A stretch of 64,000 bases of DNA, taken from Margaritifera margaritifera (taxonomy: Eukaryota; Mollusca; Bivalvia; Unionida; Margaritiferidae). Below are positions 32,780-43,379 of this stretch, one piece after another (positions within the stretch are counted from its first letter, which is position 1; each line of letters starts with the position of its first letter). Location: assembly GCA_029931535.1 (NCBI GenBank), contig JAQPZY010001498.1, positions 2,430,001-2,494,000 of the forward strand. Direction: 5' to 3'. The notes under the pieces are model-generated. The model had not been told where the DNA came from. It did no database searches and saw only the letters and a program-made list of their open reading frames with translations. A program made the position numbers and the translations under genes.

Positions 32780-33420
32780 AAGTACGCAATGAATCTAAGC
32801 GACCTCTCCCAACTATGGACCCACAAACTATTAGGACTAGAACAGAGAAAGGACCCTCAATACAAGAATATAATTAACTTCTTAAAAGCGTGAATATTTA
32901 CAAATGATTCGCAACAAGTGTGCCAATCATTTGATTTCCCCCATGGAACACTATTCCATGCAAACGGGAGCATCAGAAAGAGTGTGACAAATTCAAATAT
33001 TCAAGCAGTCTAGCACAAACACATATCGAAACCGTTTTAACAGATACACGTAATTCTCCTCTAGGAAGGACATATGGGACGACACAGAACATTGGAGAAG
33101 ACACGCAGATTATTATATTATCAAAATTTGAATGCAGACACATTTCAATGGGTCAAGTTGTGTGAAAAATGCTCACGAAGGAAACGACCACAAAAACTCA
33201 AAAAGTGCGAATAACTCCAATGTCAATGACTTAGCAACCGATTGAGCGAGTTAGGACGGATAGTTTAGGGCCATTGACCCGATATAAACATTCTGGAAAT
33301 AAAGATGTGCTAGTCTTCATCAGTTACTTAAATAAATATATTCAGTTAAAATATATTTTATTTCCTTACCTTTTTCATCAGAATTTTCATTCACAGACAA
33401 ATCCGATGTCCAATATGACA
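32780..33420 (+). pseudogene. Gypsy copy 1 integrase, N-terminal part
   Basis: Short pieces align with copy 2. There is a linker with QRKDPQYKNIINFLK, then the core-domain region with SGNKDVLVFISYLNKYIQL (about 33292-33350), which corresponds to the 'G..yilv..D.fTKw' strand. The catalytic Asp expected there is replaced. Integrase joins element cDNA to the chromosome. The reading breaks before the nested LINE. Confidence 0.5.
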
Positions 33421-33490
33421 CAGTATAAATAGTCAATGGTCGATCAAGACTTTAAATCAGCTTTATGTGTTGCTAACCAAAATTTGACAA

Positions 33491-33539
33491 GTATGTATGT
33501 ATGTATGTATGTATGTATGTATGTATGTATGTATGTATG

Positions 33540-33598
<59 letters not shown>
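33491..33598. repeat. (ATGT)n(AT)n microsatellite at the LINE tail
   Basis: About 52 bp of ATGT repeats followed by about 55 bp of AT repeats. It lies exactly where the minus-strand LINE ends (3' CAATAAAGATACC then the tract). The same junction in copy 2 (about 51000) has no such expansion, so it grew after the duplication. Confidence 0.95.
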
Positions 33599-33599
<1 letters not shown>

Positions 33600-33600
33600 G

Positions 33601-34548
33601 ATAGGTATCTTTATTGTTTTCACCATATGCACATAGAGGATTATATGTAACTTGGTTCATGTACAAGTCATAAGTTAGATCATTACATTTATTCCTAAAC
33701 TGGGCATGCAGTATATTCAATTTTCTATCCCTGTCTATATAATAGAAAGGCACGTGTATAGTCTTGACCTCAATTTTACTGTTAAATATTGTATAAGCAG
33801 CTTCTTCCTTTATTGAATTGGGGAGATGATTCCAACTATGGATGGTAGAGTTTAAAAATGAATTCCTACTTATTTTTAACGAGAATTCATTTGTATGAAG
33901 TTATTACTATTTCTAAAATTATATATGTTTGTGTCACCAACCAATGGGAGCGAGATACAGGGGAGATGCGCCATAAACATTTATGAAAGTAGCTAAGCTT
34001 GTGAAATTTATGCCGGTCTGCTAACCTTGGCCAGACGGTTTCCTCATATATATTTTGAGCAGATGCACTCTAGTTAGACCAGTCACAGTTCTCCCTGCTT
34101 CCAGTTGCAATTGTACAGTCATCCCAGACGACGTTGGCATATTCAGGTATAGGACGAATATAAGTGAAATGCATTAATTCAAGAGTTTTTCTAGTGAATT
34201 TGTATTTAAGTGATTTGCCCAATTGCCCAGGATACTAAAAGTAACTCCAAGGTGTGTATGCAGTGCTTCCGTTTCGATTTTATTGAAGTCTACGCGTCAT
34301 TGCTTTGACCAAATATCATTCGTAAGTAAATCTGTATTTAGTATATGTTCTATTTCAGATCGATTCTTAGATGAATGTGTCAATGAGCTATCGTCTGTGA
34401 AGAGCCTTGTTGTGCTCAAAAGATCATCACTTATTTCGTTGATGTAGACAATAAATAATAGAGGGCGTAATACAGATCCATGCGGGACTCCTGCAGTAAT
34501 ATACCGAGTAGTACATTCGACTGTATTTACAAAGACGATACCGTAAGT
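33601..34548 (-). mobile_element. 5'-truncated LINE inserted in Gypsy copy 1
   Basis: On the minus strand the RT reads TAGVPHGSVLRPLLFIVYIN (motif B; normally G-V-P-Q-G-S-V-L-G-P-L-L-F), then LFTDDSSLTHSSKNRSEIEH (motif C; normally F-A-D-D). Further left there is a thumb/C-terminal segment ending in [28 protein letters not shown] sequence and an ACGENN-type Cys region at about 33753-33630. It ends in a CAATAAAGATACC tail followed by the microsatellite. The element is truncated just upstream of KTYGIVFVNTV. The right junction with Gypsy sequence (ctactaaatatgtggaacta) is the same as in copy 2 (52056). Confidence 0.75.
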
Positions 34549-34555
34549 CTTCAAT

Positions 34556-35400
34556 TTGCTACTAAATATGTGGAACTAATTCCGGTGAGAGGCATTAAAG
34601 CATCAACTATTGCCACTGCATTTTCTATACGGAGTCCCACAACATCTCCACTCAGAGGCATGAATAAATTTTGTATCTAATATTGTGCAGACAACCTGTG
34701 ATATCTCGAGTATTGGGAAAACTCAGATCACTGCTTTCAGGCCACATTGAAACATTCAAAATGAGATATTTATGTCAAACAAAATAAAAGCTTTGCCGAA
34801 ATATAGAGGATAACAAGGATACAACACTAACCCATCCATTAACAGCACGAATTGTACTCGATTCTATTTAGTGCATGGTCGACATCCGAAAACGATAATG
34901 GATTTTGTAATTCCAAACACGGAAATACCTATTTAAGGAAAGGAATACGTAAACTCGTCATGTAGAGAATCTCGAAATTGCAAGGGAACGTGCAATTGAA
35001 AACATCAAAGAACACAAGGAAATCTTTCAAATCAAAATCCGCTGAAAAACCTCGTTATGTACCAAGTTTTAATGTTGGACACACTGTCTACCGATACAAA
35101 CCCGCAGTGACACCAGGGGAAGTAAGATATTTATTAAACGGTGGGTACAAACGTTTAGAAAATTTGCTCTGAAACTCTCTCAAGTTCATGTTCGTCTTCG
35201 CCGCCAATATGACGGAAAACTCGTCACAATTCATGTCCACATTGATAGACTTAAACAGAAATGTGTTTGGGATGACATTGACTCCGCTCGACAATCAAAT
35301 ACGTTTTCTATTGAACCAGCAACATTAGCAGACAAAGAAATTCCTCCAGACCTGACTAATAGCACCAAACCATACTTTATGAATATGCTGATAAATTAGA
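34556..35400 (+). pseudogene. Gypsy copy 1 integrase, remainder
   Basis: KYVELIPVRGIKASTIATAF is the integrase core after the first Asp. It is followed by a GV-PQHL-S-RG-NF-like stretch (normally H-S-D-R/Q-G-x-x-F, with the second Asp), then FHLVHGRHPKTIMDF ('f.L.yGr.P') and the GPY-type region PSFNVGHTVYRYKP (normally 'F.vGD.Vw.y.P'). About 88 bp present in copy 2 (including the usual N-W-D-Q segment) are missing at about 34862. There are several stops. Confidence 0.6.
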
Positions 35401-35402
35401 AC

Positions 35403-35612
35403 TTGTTGATCAGGTGCATGAAATTAAAAAAAGAAGAATTTCTGAAGAAAAGATATAGAGAGGGAACCGAGCAGTATAGGGCTAAATGGTTAGGCTTTGG
35501 TCCCAAACACAACCCTTGGGTAAACTGTACAGACCTCACTCCAGAATGTCAAATGTATGTAAATAAAACGCACAAAAAGAAACCCACATGCAAGCGCAGT
35601 AAAATGAAGTAA
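35403..35612 (+). pseudogene. Gypsy copy 1 integrase C-terminal chromodomain
   Basis: The frame reads KKRYREGTEQYRAKWLGFGP, then HNPWVNCTDLTPECQMY. It fits a chromodomain: 'I...R...g..eYlVKWkGy....nTWep..dL', with the aromatic W of the cage conserved, followed by a Lys-rich tail and a TAA stop at 35610-35612. Chromodomains at the integrase C-terminus steer insertion toward particular chromatin marks. Here the frame is intact over 69 codons. Copy 2 has the same stop position but more damage. Confidence 0.65.
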
Positions 35613-36229
35613 CAGTTTGCTATTCCTCAGTAGCAAAACGAATTATACACAGCTTTCAGATTAAAGAATGCTTACAGTGTTACCTCGAAAAATTAGTTTC
35701 GAGATGTACTCTGCAGTGGTCTAATCATTAATATTTGTTTTTCTTTGTTTTCATTGTATCATATTACAGTATGCTCATTTTCTATTACACGTGGCTTTAA
35801 TATGTAAATCGGTCATTGGTTGGAGAAGATAGTTTAAAGTTTACTAGCAATGCTATTGAGAAATCGACGTGATATTTATGGGATATGTCAACCTGTTTTA
35901 TTGTACGGCTTTTATGAAGTCAAGGGGATCATCTACGGTAAATAGATGATATATTGTTTGTGTTATCGCCTGTTTATCAACACCTTTCTCTTAATATGGC
36001 CTTATGACTGATTTTACTCCGTAATTTTTGAAGAGATGCTGGAATTATACATGCAAGTATCAACGATAGTTTGTACTTCGTATAGGCAAGTTCTTTGATC
36101 CTTTATTGATGTTAGAATCAACTGTCTTCGTAAACTGTTTAACTACAATATTACTGAATTCTATACGCCTTGAATTATTCTGTAATTCTGCGTTGCAGTG
36201 TATCTTTTATTTATATGTTTAGTATGTCT
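35613..36229. other. Gypsy 3' non-coding region
   Basis: This stretch is clearly similar to 53203-53815 in copy 2 (for example gttggagaaga and agagatgctggaattataca). It probably contains the Gypsy 3' end. I could not identify TG...CA termini or a matching 5' LTR. Confidence 0.45.
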
Positions 36230-36252
36230 AAAAAAAAAAAAAAAAAAAAAAA
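36230..36252. repeat. A-tract, 23 bp
   Basis: A run of 23 A. The same place in copy 2 reads agaaacaaaaatac, so the tract is private to copy 1. Confidence 0.9.
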
Positions 36253-36419
36253 GGTTACAGTTCAAATTTCCTTTCCTTTCATGTGTCAATCAGACTATCA
36301 AGTTATTGTGTAGAAGATTCAACCTAAAATTGAATACATTCACGACTGCCAGACCTTTATTCACTTAAGTTACCAATTAGAAATTATTCTTCATAGTCAT
36401 AAAGGTTCTACAGATTTGT

Positions 36420-37880
36420 TCAAAATTACTTTTGAACTTGAATGTTTCATGAACCTGTGAAAAAGATGGCAATACAATTTCAACTTGATTAGTAACTATT
36501 GGCCAAATATATATTCTAAAGTGTTTAAAGTAGCAACAACTCACAATTACAGTGATTTCAATATCATGTTATACATAAAATTCTACCTATGCATACATTT
36601 TGCATAAAATACATGCTTATGATACTGATGAATTTATTTTTTGCAATGATATACATGAAACAAGACTGCATTTGTTTTGGGAATGTGGTTAATAGGTTGT
36701 GAAATGTATCCCACTGGATTCTAGATGTACTGAAATATCAGTTACTCACAGTGCTAAAATGGTTTTATTTGGAGATACAGATGTAGAGCAATTGAATGAA
36801 AAAACTTTTTATTTTATTCTTCTTCTTACCAAGTACTACATATATTAATACAAGATGAACAAAGACATATTGTTACGGCATTATGTATTATCTTTAAATT
36901 ATAATAGTTTTCATTTGAGTTTATAATCATTGTATTACAATTCCTAAGTTCAGTAGCCTACGCTATTTGTAAAGTACAATGTACTTCAACATGTTTACAT
37001 GAGTCATGCTATGTCCTGGGAAATTCAATAATTATGTCGGTCAGCTTAACCCACAATGAAGAAATCACGTGGTAGCGCGTGCAGATTTTATGACCTGAAT
37101 CCTATGTCAACATCATGTTTATTTGTAATAAGGTATTTCAATTGTAGCACAAAGGCACTACAAGCAGTAACATGCGCGACCTAGTTTCTGATTGGTTAAA
37201 GAAGGTTGTTGACAGAACTCAATCCAAGTCGCAGTATTAGAAGTTTAAATTCTCTTTTACTCCGTAAGAGACTATATAATGCCAATATAACCACTAAATG
37301 GGCATTCTTTGCAGTTCTCCAGAATCATAAGGTTATTGAGGAAGATTATTATTGTTTGTAAAATCAGCTGGTGAAAATCTATTATCTACATAGTACATTT
37401 TGGATTTAAGTACTATTCTTCAAGGAACTCAACAATATTCTACATTCACAGGAGTTTACCTGGGATTAATAACATTTGGATTTAAAACTGTGTTTCTTGT
37501 GGCACATCAACACATTAGTGACTTCATTCGGAATACTTTGGAATAACTTCCGGATTATCAAAATTCAATAGGACATTTAGGATTATTTAGGAATTTCTAA
37601 ACTGTAAGTTATTTTTAATTCTTCCACTTTGTTTGTTTGAAATATTTAATATTTTAGGAAATTAAATTTATATTTTAGAAATTGCGAAAGCTTGTTTGTG
37701 TCGTTCTTTCTTTATTACAATTTCTAACCCCTAGACGTAACAATATCTTCATTAAATTGTCCTAAAAATTTCTTCAAAGAATATTATATATTAGAAAAAT
37801 ATATTGCAGTAAAATTGGACAGAAAGAATGTATCATGATAATTGGGAAACCTTGAGAACCATTACTACTTTCCAAACATA
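36420..37880 (+). pseudogene. L1-like LINE ORF2 C-terminal fragment (split by solo LTR)
   Basis: The plus strand reads IMLYIKFYLCIH, a CND-x-H-E-T-R-LHLFWECG-type zinc region (about 36640-36690; C-x-x-x-H...H...C) and VTHSAKMVLFGD. After the solo LTR at 36871-37742 it resumes with the terminal KYIAVKLDRKNV-type segment (about 37800-37840). From memory, this C-terminal 'HLFW.C' box plus a final 'EKYIA..ndR...F..kW' is typical of L1/Tx1-group proteins of molluscs and fish. Copy 2 (54010-54450) is uninterrupted. Stops are present in both. Confidence 0.6.
36871..37742. mobile_element. solo LTR A, 872 bp
   Basis: Begins TGTTACGG and ends ACGTAACA, a perfect 7-bp terminal inversion with TG...CA ends. 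It is flanked by a 4-bp duplication, ATAT (36867-36870 and 37743-37746). The empty site is seen in copy 2 at about 54310 (gacatacctacattaaa versus gacatatcttcattaaa after removal). Internally similar to solo LTR B, sharing caataattatgtcggtcag and the 3' block ctgtaagttatttttaattc. Confidence 0.9.
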
Positions 37881-38599
37881 GTTGATATTTGTTTTATTTT
37901 TTTATATACGGGAATTTTTAGATAAATTGCAACATAAATTGTAATATGTGATTACCATAGACATGAATAACAATCTCTCTCTCATTTGATGTTGCTGTTT
38001 TGTTTGCTTTCTTGGGGGTTTTTTTTGTCCTATTTTATTTCATCACTGAACTAGATATAAGAGTTAGAATCTATGTTGGTGATTTGTATGTGTAATAATT
38101 ATATGGAAGAGGACCCTAATATTGTGATAACGTATGGTCCAATTCCATTGCTAGTTTTTATTGGAAACAATAAACTGTTTGTTTTCTTTATAAATACATA
38201 TTGGCCCGCAGATCTTCAAACTACAAATCAACTAAACAAACTGTCTCCTATTTTATCTTTGTCTCCATATTGTTTTATTCCGAAGTATCGAAGTACAAAA
38301 TTAATGTATCAAACACATTTCCAAATATGGATCCTCCAATAATTTTTATTTTTTATAACGAATGTTTCTCACGAAAATGTTATATAGATTTGTAATGCTA
38401 TATTTGTTCTTTTATTGATAAGTAATGTGTTACTCTCCCATTATTCAAATCTACTTCTGTATTATCTTGTGATGTTACACGCATTGTGATTGATGATATT
38501 TGGTACATCTTATATACTGGTACATAATTTAACTAATTTGGTCGCATATTTAATAAAGTATCTTGGGGGACTATTTGGTGTAAATGAAAAAAACGCATT
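37881..38599. other. end of duplicated block, then AT-rich sequence
   Basis: Similarity to copy 2 ends near 37970. Beyond that, the plus strand holds an 89-codon frame at 38073-38342 with no recognisable motif. This may be the weakly readable flank of the Polinton-like cluster. Confidence 0.35.
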
Positions 38600-39086
38600 G
38601 ATATAACTTCCTGTAACTAAACTACAATGTATTAATAGTAATTCTAATATCTGTTATATATAGTGTTATCACCAGTATTGATTTGTTGGGGTCTGATATC
38701 CAAGAATTATAACCTAAAATACTGCGTATACTGTTTGGTGTTGTAAAATCAACCCTGTAATTATTTTCTAATGTTATCTTACATCTTAGTGTGTTGTGGT
38801 CTAGTTCATTTATTATGCCATGATTTCCAAGTAAGCATTTTATTACTCGATTTATATCTGGGGAATTATCTGAATCTGGCGGTATAGTTAATGTATTTCA
38901 TTTATTACAATCAACATATTTGAAGTTATTATTCGCTGATGTGATATTAAACCCACTATAACAAATTTCTGAACTTATGAATGATATTTTATATTGTTTG
39001 CTAATATGCAAAACAACTATGGATGAAAACTCTACTATAAAATTTTGTGATGTGCCATGAGTCACAGTTCCACTATCAAAAAGCAT
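38600..39086 (-). pseudogene. Polinton-like minor capsid (penton-type) protein candidate
   Basis: The minus strand reads ISFISSEICYSGFNITSANN in an open frame of 62 codons, then after a stop NEL-HNTLRCKITLENNYRVD and FTTPNSIRSILGYNS. The pattern 'vaL.s.e.y.sf.NIt..NN' plus 'D-F-t-x-x-N-S-I-R-s-I-L-G-Y/F' is one I associate with the small capsid protein next to the major capsid gene in Polintons and related elements. Such a protein would cap capsid vertices. At least three stops. The assignment rests on remembered motif order only, but the neighbouring fibre-like and ATPase genes support it. Confidence 0.45.
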
Positions 39087-39119
39087 GTAGTTTCGAATAC
39101 CATTTATGTAATATATGAT

Positions 39120-40065
39120 TACATGTAATTTTCAAATATTGATGTATGTTCAGTGTTATGAATTATTTTATCATTATACAATTTATTAAGTATATATATA
39201 ATTTCATTATCAATATTTTTCATTTATTACCATTTTGTTGGCTTAAACATAATAGATGTAATCGTTGTACTAATTCATTGGGACCTTTGTAATATTTCAT
39301 TTTATCACAACAATCTTTCCTGCATTTGTTTTAACCTTTCATTACGAGGATATACCGCTTACTGTATACATTTTTAAAAATGTCGCAGAGATTTACTATT
39401 ATAAGCTTTTCTGGTGTTGAATCTTTTTGTTATAAAATCAATGAAACCGTAATCAATTTTACGTGATACAACATATATATTGTCATTGTAAGTATGGAGT
39501 TTTAGTTGTAATCATTTTTCAGGATCAATGTATATTTTGCCAAACTATGATTTCGTGGTTGGTTTGTTGGATCTTGGCAAATGAATTTTAATATCCGAAT
39601 CGTATTCTAGTTCTAATTCTTCTCCTTGTTTTTTTTTTTCTTTCTTTTTTTTCTAAAGTAGAATGACAATATTGTAGCGTTAGTGCTTCCCTTTGAATTT
39701 CTGTTCTGCTGGTGCCACTGGTTTAAGGGGCGCGTTTTTATAATAGGTGAAAGTCTTAATTATGACAATACTTCTTCTTCTATCCTTGATAGTTCTTTTC
39801 CTTGTTTTCGTAAAATTTGTGGATGTATATCTGATGGTTTTATTTTTGTATTTGATGGTTCCGCTGGAGTATAAACATCAGGATAATTTGATATTTTTGT
39901 CGGTTGTGGTGTTTCTTTTATTTTCTTTTTTGTGTTTGCATAATTGCTCTTCTAAAATTTGTTGTTTTTTCTTTTTCTTTTTTTGTTTTATAAATTCACG
40001 GTATGTTAACCATTTGTTAATTAATTATTTTCTTTTCTTCATAGTATCAGTTATTTCAAAGCTCA
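39120..40065 (-). pseudogene. Polinton-like gene of unknown function, copy 1
   Basis: Starts with MSFEITDTMKKR at about 40065 on the minus strand and continues LINKWLTYREFIKQ. A charged Lys/Thr/Pro-rich middle follows, then APLKPVAPAEQKFKGKH. Further left is a segment ending in a Cys-containing CRKDCCDKMKYYKGPNELVQ-type motif. The 61.9-63.7 kb copy preserves more of it (an open 96-codon stretch at 62716-62426). I do not recognise the family. The Pro/Lys-rich middle and terminal Cys box could suit a nucleic-acid-associated or internal capsid protein. Confidence 0.4.
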
Positions 40066-40797
40066 TATATTATTACGTTTTATAATAATATATAATGACA
40101 ACTAAATATATAGGTAAAATATATAATGAGTTAAAATACAAAACGATGTAAAATATGTTTTATTGGATAAATGTTTATACCAGATAAAAATATTTGTTAT
40201 TTTTCTTTTTGAATGATAATTTTAGAAAAGATCAATGTATAAGGAAAATTTTGGCTAATTATTTGATGTTGGTTATGAAAACGTAGTTTATGCAATTTCA
40301 TCATACTTGTACTCACACAAAAGAATATATGAATTATTATGATAATTACAAAAATATTTTGTATAAAGTGTTTTCCACAGCAAATTATACATTGCTAATT
40401 ATCTTTTTAATTATGAAACAAATAATAATATCACATCATCAAACTATAATAAAATTATGAACCATGTATTATAAGATGGTTGAGTTGATCCAAACTAAAT
40501 TTCCAAGAAAGAAAACTGTTAAGTCTATTTACGTATTCCAAAAATCATTTGATATCTTTAAAATTTATATTGAAATACACATTATTAAAACAAAAAATAA
40601 TACAACAATATACCATAATATGGAGCAAAATACAACATAAACTTTATAATTAAAAAGATGTTTCTCTTGATATACAATATGCAGCATGTTTGTGTAATTT
40701 ATCGTTATTTTATGTTAAATATTGATTACACCATCATTCCCTAATTGTGTAATTTCCAAAAGTGATAATAACATATTATCATTACCACCTTTTGTGT
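39120..40797. repeat. duplicated Polinton-like segment, copy 1
   Basis: Colinear, same orientation and roughly 85 percent similar to 61897-63721. The left limit is near atgtaattttcaaatatt in both; the right limit falls inside acattatcattaccac(c)ttttgtg. The segment carries the start regions of two divergent genes. Confidence 0.85.
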
Positions 40798-40940
40798 CAT
40801 GTAATTTCACCCTGTTATTATTTTGGGGATTATCATATAATTCTTTCATTGTACTAATAAAATGTTTTCTTTTTGAACCTCTGATAATTTTAGTTTATGA
40901 GTATATACTATTTTCTTTCATATATATGCTATAGTTATAT
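40096..40940 (+). pseudogene. divergent Polinton-like gene of unknown function, copy 1
   Basis: The plus strand begins MTTKYIGKIYNELKYKTM and continues with short coding-like pieces: a C-x-x-C-containing NICYFC-NDDFRKDQ-type segment, DVSYVSIVCASHHTCAHAKE (clearer in the 63 kb copy) and VELIQTKFPRKK. Its start lies only 30 bp from the start of the minus-strand gene, so the two would share a promoter. The Cys/His content hints at a zinc-binding protein, but stops are frequent and no family is recognised. Confidence 0.35.
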
Positions 40941-40945
40941 TATAT

Positions 40946-41735
40946 TGTTACGGAATTATGTATCATCTTTTAAATTATAATAGTTTTCATTTGGGTTTAT
41001 AACCAGTGTATCATAATCTTTTAATTCAGTAGCCTGCGCTATTTGTAAAGTACATATGTACGTCAATAATTGTCCAGGGAAAATCAATAATTATGTCGGT
41101 CAGTTCAACATAACATTGTGATCACGCGGTTGACTCATTGGTGTCATGCGTGACCTGGTTTCTGATTGGTTAGAATAATTTGTGTACTGGATAGTTCTAG
41201 AACGTAGTACTAGATGTTTTACGCAGCAGATTGGTATATAATGATATTTAATCACTGCGTTCCTCATTCTTTAGCAGTCTTCAGATCATAGAGTTATAGA
41301 GAAAGTTTATCTATTGTTTGTAAAATCAGCTGGTGGAAAATTTATTTTCTACATACTAAATTTTGGATTTAAGTACTATTGTTCAGGGAACAATACTCTA
41401 CATTCACAGGAGTTTACCTGGGATTATTTATATTTTGGATTTAGAACTGAAAATCATTGGTATATCAGAACATCCCAGACTCTTTCATTCGGAACAATCT
41501 TTCATTCGGAACATTTATTCATTCGGAACACTTTGGATTAACTTCTGGATTATTGAAGCGTATAGGACAATTTAGGACTAATTAAGGAAATTCTAAACTG
41601 TAAGTTATTTTTAATTCTTTCACTTTGTTTTTTTAAAATATTTTATGTTTTAGGAAATTAAATTTAAATTTTAGAAATCGTGAAAGCTTTTTTGAGTTGT
41701 TCTTTCTTTTGTTACATTTATCTCTAGTCGTAACA
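40946..41735. mobile_element. solo LTR B, 790 bp
   Basis: Begins TGTTACGG and ends TCGTAACA. Flanked by a 4-bp duplication, ATAT (40942-40945 and 41736-41739). It contains a TATA-like ggtatataatg at about 41234. It is the same family as solo LTR A. The right end is 4 bp from the ATG of the fibre-like gene that follows. Confidence 0.9.
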
Positions 41736-41739
41736 ATAT

Positions 41740-42480
41740 ATGAGTTTTAACATTTTTGGAACCTTGACTGATACTATTGATACAGAATTGGATACTACTA
41801 AATATGCAACAAGAAATGAAGTTATTAAAAATGAATTGGATGAATGCGTTCACCGTGGGTTAGGTTTACAACACGGATCATAGGAAATGTTAAAAGATCT
41901 AAATATGAATAATTATAAGATTCTAAAATTAGGACCACCTGTTAGTGGAAGTGATGCAGTTACAAAAGAATATATTGATACTAATGTCAACACTCTTATA
42001 GCAGGTTTCATGGATAATCAATTTCAAAAAGTTGATGAAGAATTACTAAAATTAGATGAAAAATTACTAAAATTATATAAAATTTCTTTTAAAGGAAAAA
42101 CTGGTGATATGGTGAATATGACTTTTGCCTTAAATTCAAAGCGAACAAATATAATACCATAGGATGATGATAAGGACCCTGTACATTTCACAACTTCTGA
42201 TGGTTTACTAAGCAAAATATATCAGAAGAAAATTGTTAGATTTGGTGAAACATGTAGTTGTTCTACAAGATTTCATAGTAATGTTAATATCGAAAAGAAT
42301 CCCCACAAAAAACATTACAAAATCTGGATGATGCAACAAATGCCCATGATTATACAGCTAAATGTTTTGTGGATATTATTACTATCAATTACCGCGAGAA
42401 AAATGGTAAATCTTTCCTTTACAAATCTGGTGATACAGTGGGTGGAACATTACATATGGTTAAAAATAAGTAACCGCAAG
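41740..42480 (+). pseudogene. fibre-like structural protein (Polinton-like)
   Basis: Starts MSFNIFGTLTDTIDTELDTT with an N-terminal helical region. After a TAG at 41881 it continues MLKDLNMNNYKILKLGPPVS, then GSDAVTKEYIDTNVNTL. The 'dlnMnn.kI.nl..P....DAvtK.Yvd' motif is the classic shaft repeat of tail-fibre proteins of phages and fibre-like proteins of virus-like elements. A coiled-coil segment, VDEELLKLDEKLLKLYK, follows, then beta-rich pieces (FTTSDGLLSKIYQKKI). Such a protein would form a receptor-binding or surface spike. Three or more stops break it. The strand and neighbours fit a Polinton-like structural cluster. Confidence 0.55.
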
Positions 42481-42673
42481 CTGTGTAGCGACTGATAATA
42501 CTGTTTTAACAAATACAAAATATGTTGATGATAATATAGTTCAGATAAAGCATAAAACGTCATTTCTTTTATACCCTAGAATGTTCATTATATAATTTGG
42601 TTGCGCACTTAGATGTTGTGAAACTAAAAAGCAACTACAATATATTTTTTAGAATGTACTAAAAGAAACGCAA

Positions 42674-43015
42674 ATGACAACGCTACCTGTACCAGGAGAA
42701 CTAAAAACAGGATATTCTAATATAAATTTTTACCCAGAACATACACAATAGAATAATTTATACAAAACACCAGAACTATACAGTGATCCCACACAAAAAT
42801 TATGATTAATGTATTGTGATTATGATGGGCGTGATTTTAGTGTTTTGCAATTCCATATCACTGATGAGTGAAAAGTGTCTAAACCATGATTAGTGAATAA
42901 TATATGGACTGGTTCTTTTGATAAAACAAGGATAATTAAAATTTCGTATGACGGTGAGTTTACGATTTTTGCATCATTATTTGTATTTGACTTTGGAAAC
43001 TAACGTAACATATAA
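42674..43015 (+). pseudogene. small structural protein candidate, Polinton-like cluster
   Basis: Opens MTTLPVPGELKTGYSNINFY, then after a stop YSDPTQKL, YCDYDGRDFSVLQFHITDE, WTGSFDKTRIIKISYDGEFT and FASLFVFDFGN before a terminal stop. The alternating hydrophobic pattern suggests a beta-sandwich, plausible for a virion accessory or fibre-tip protein. No family recognised; three internal stops. Confidence 0.4.
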
Positions 43016-43121
43016 TAAACGTTAATTAAAACAACAAGTAAGATTACATAATTACATTTTATTTAACGCGATTGTGTTCTGCATATAGAAAGAGTTATAT
43101 GAAAATATATATAAATCAACT

Positions 43122-43330
43122 ATGCTGATACGAACACTCTTAGGAGATACTGCAAGTATAGCAGCGATATAAGTAATTCCAGTTTTTGGGTAATATTGAG
43201 TGTTATTCCTGTAATAGCAACAGCAATAAATAGTGCATTGAAATTGGATGATAAAAGAACAAAATTAAAATTCAGTCATCGATTTTAGGGGATAATTAAT
43301 GCATGTAAAATCTAATTTTGATAGTGATAA
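43122..43330 (+). pseudogene. small hydrophobic/Gly-Ala protein remnant
   Basis: Begins MLIRTLLGDTASIAA, then a stop. A shifted frame continues through a short hydrophobic segment to INSALKLDDKRTK. It sits between the beta-rich gene and the ATPase, with the same strand. Possibly a small membrane-active virion protein; speculative. Confidence 0.25.
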
Positions 43331-43379
43331 TAAGCAAATCATATAATATGTGTTTTATGTAACTAAGTCTTATAATAAA

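Larger units (their letters stand above)
24990..35612 (+). mobile_element. Gypsy-type LTR retrotransposon, copy 1 (nested insertions)
   Basis: Gag zinc knuckle, protease-like, RT, RNase H, integrase and chromodomain pieces occur in the Gypsy order on the plus strand, all broken by stops. Two insertions split it: a ~5 kb DNA element in RT (26464-31530) and a 5'-truncated LINE in integrase (33601-34548). Copy 2 (48204-53202) is colinear and lacks the 5 kb insert. No flanking LTR pair could be recognised for this element. The chromodomain at the C-terminus indicates the chromovirus-like or other chromodomain-bearing Gypsy branch. Confidence 0.8.
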
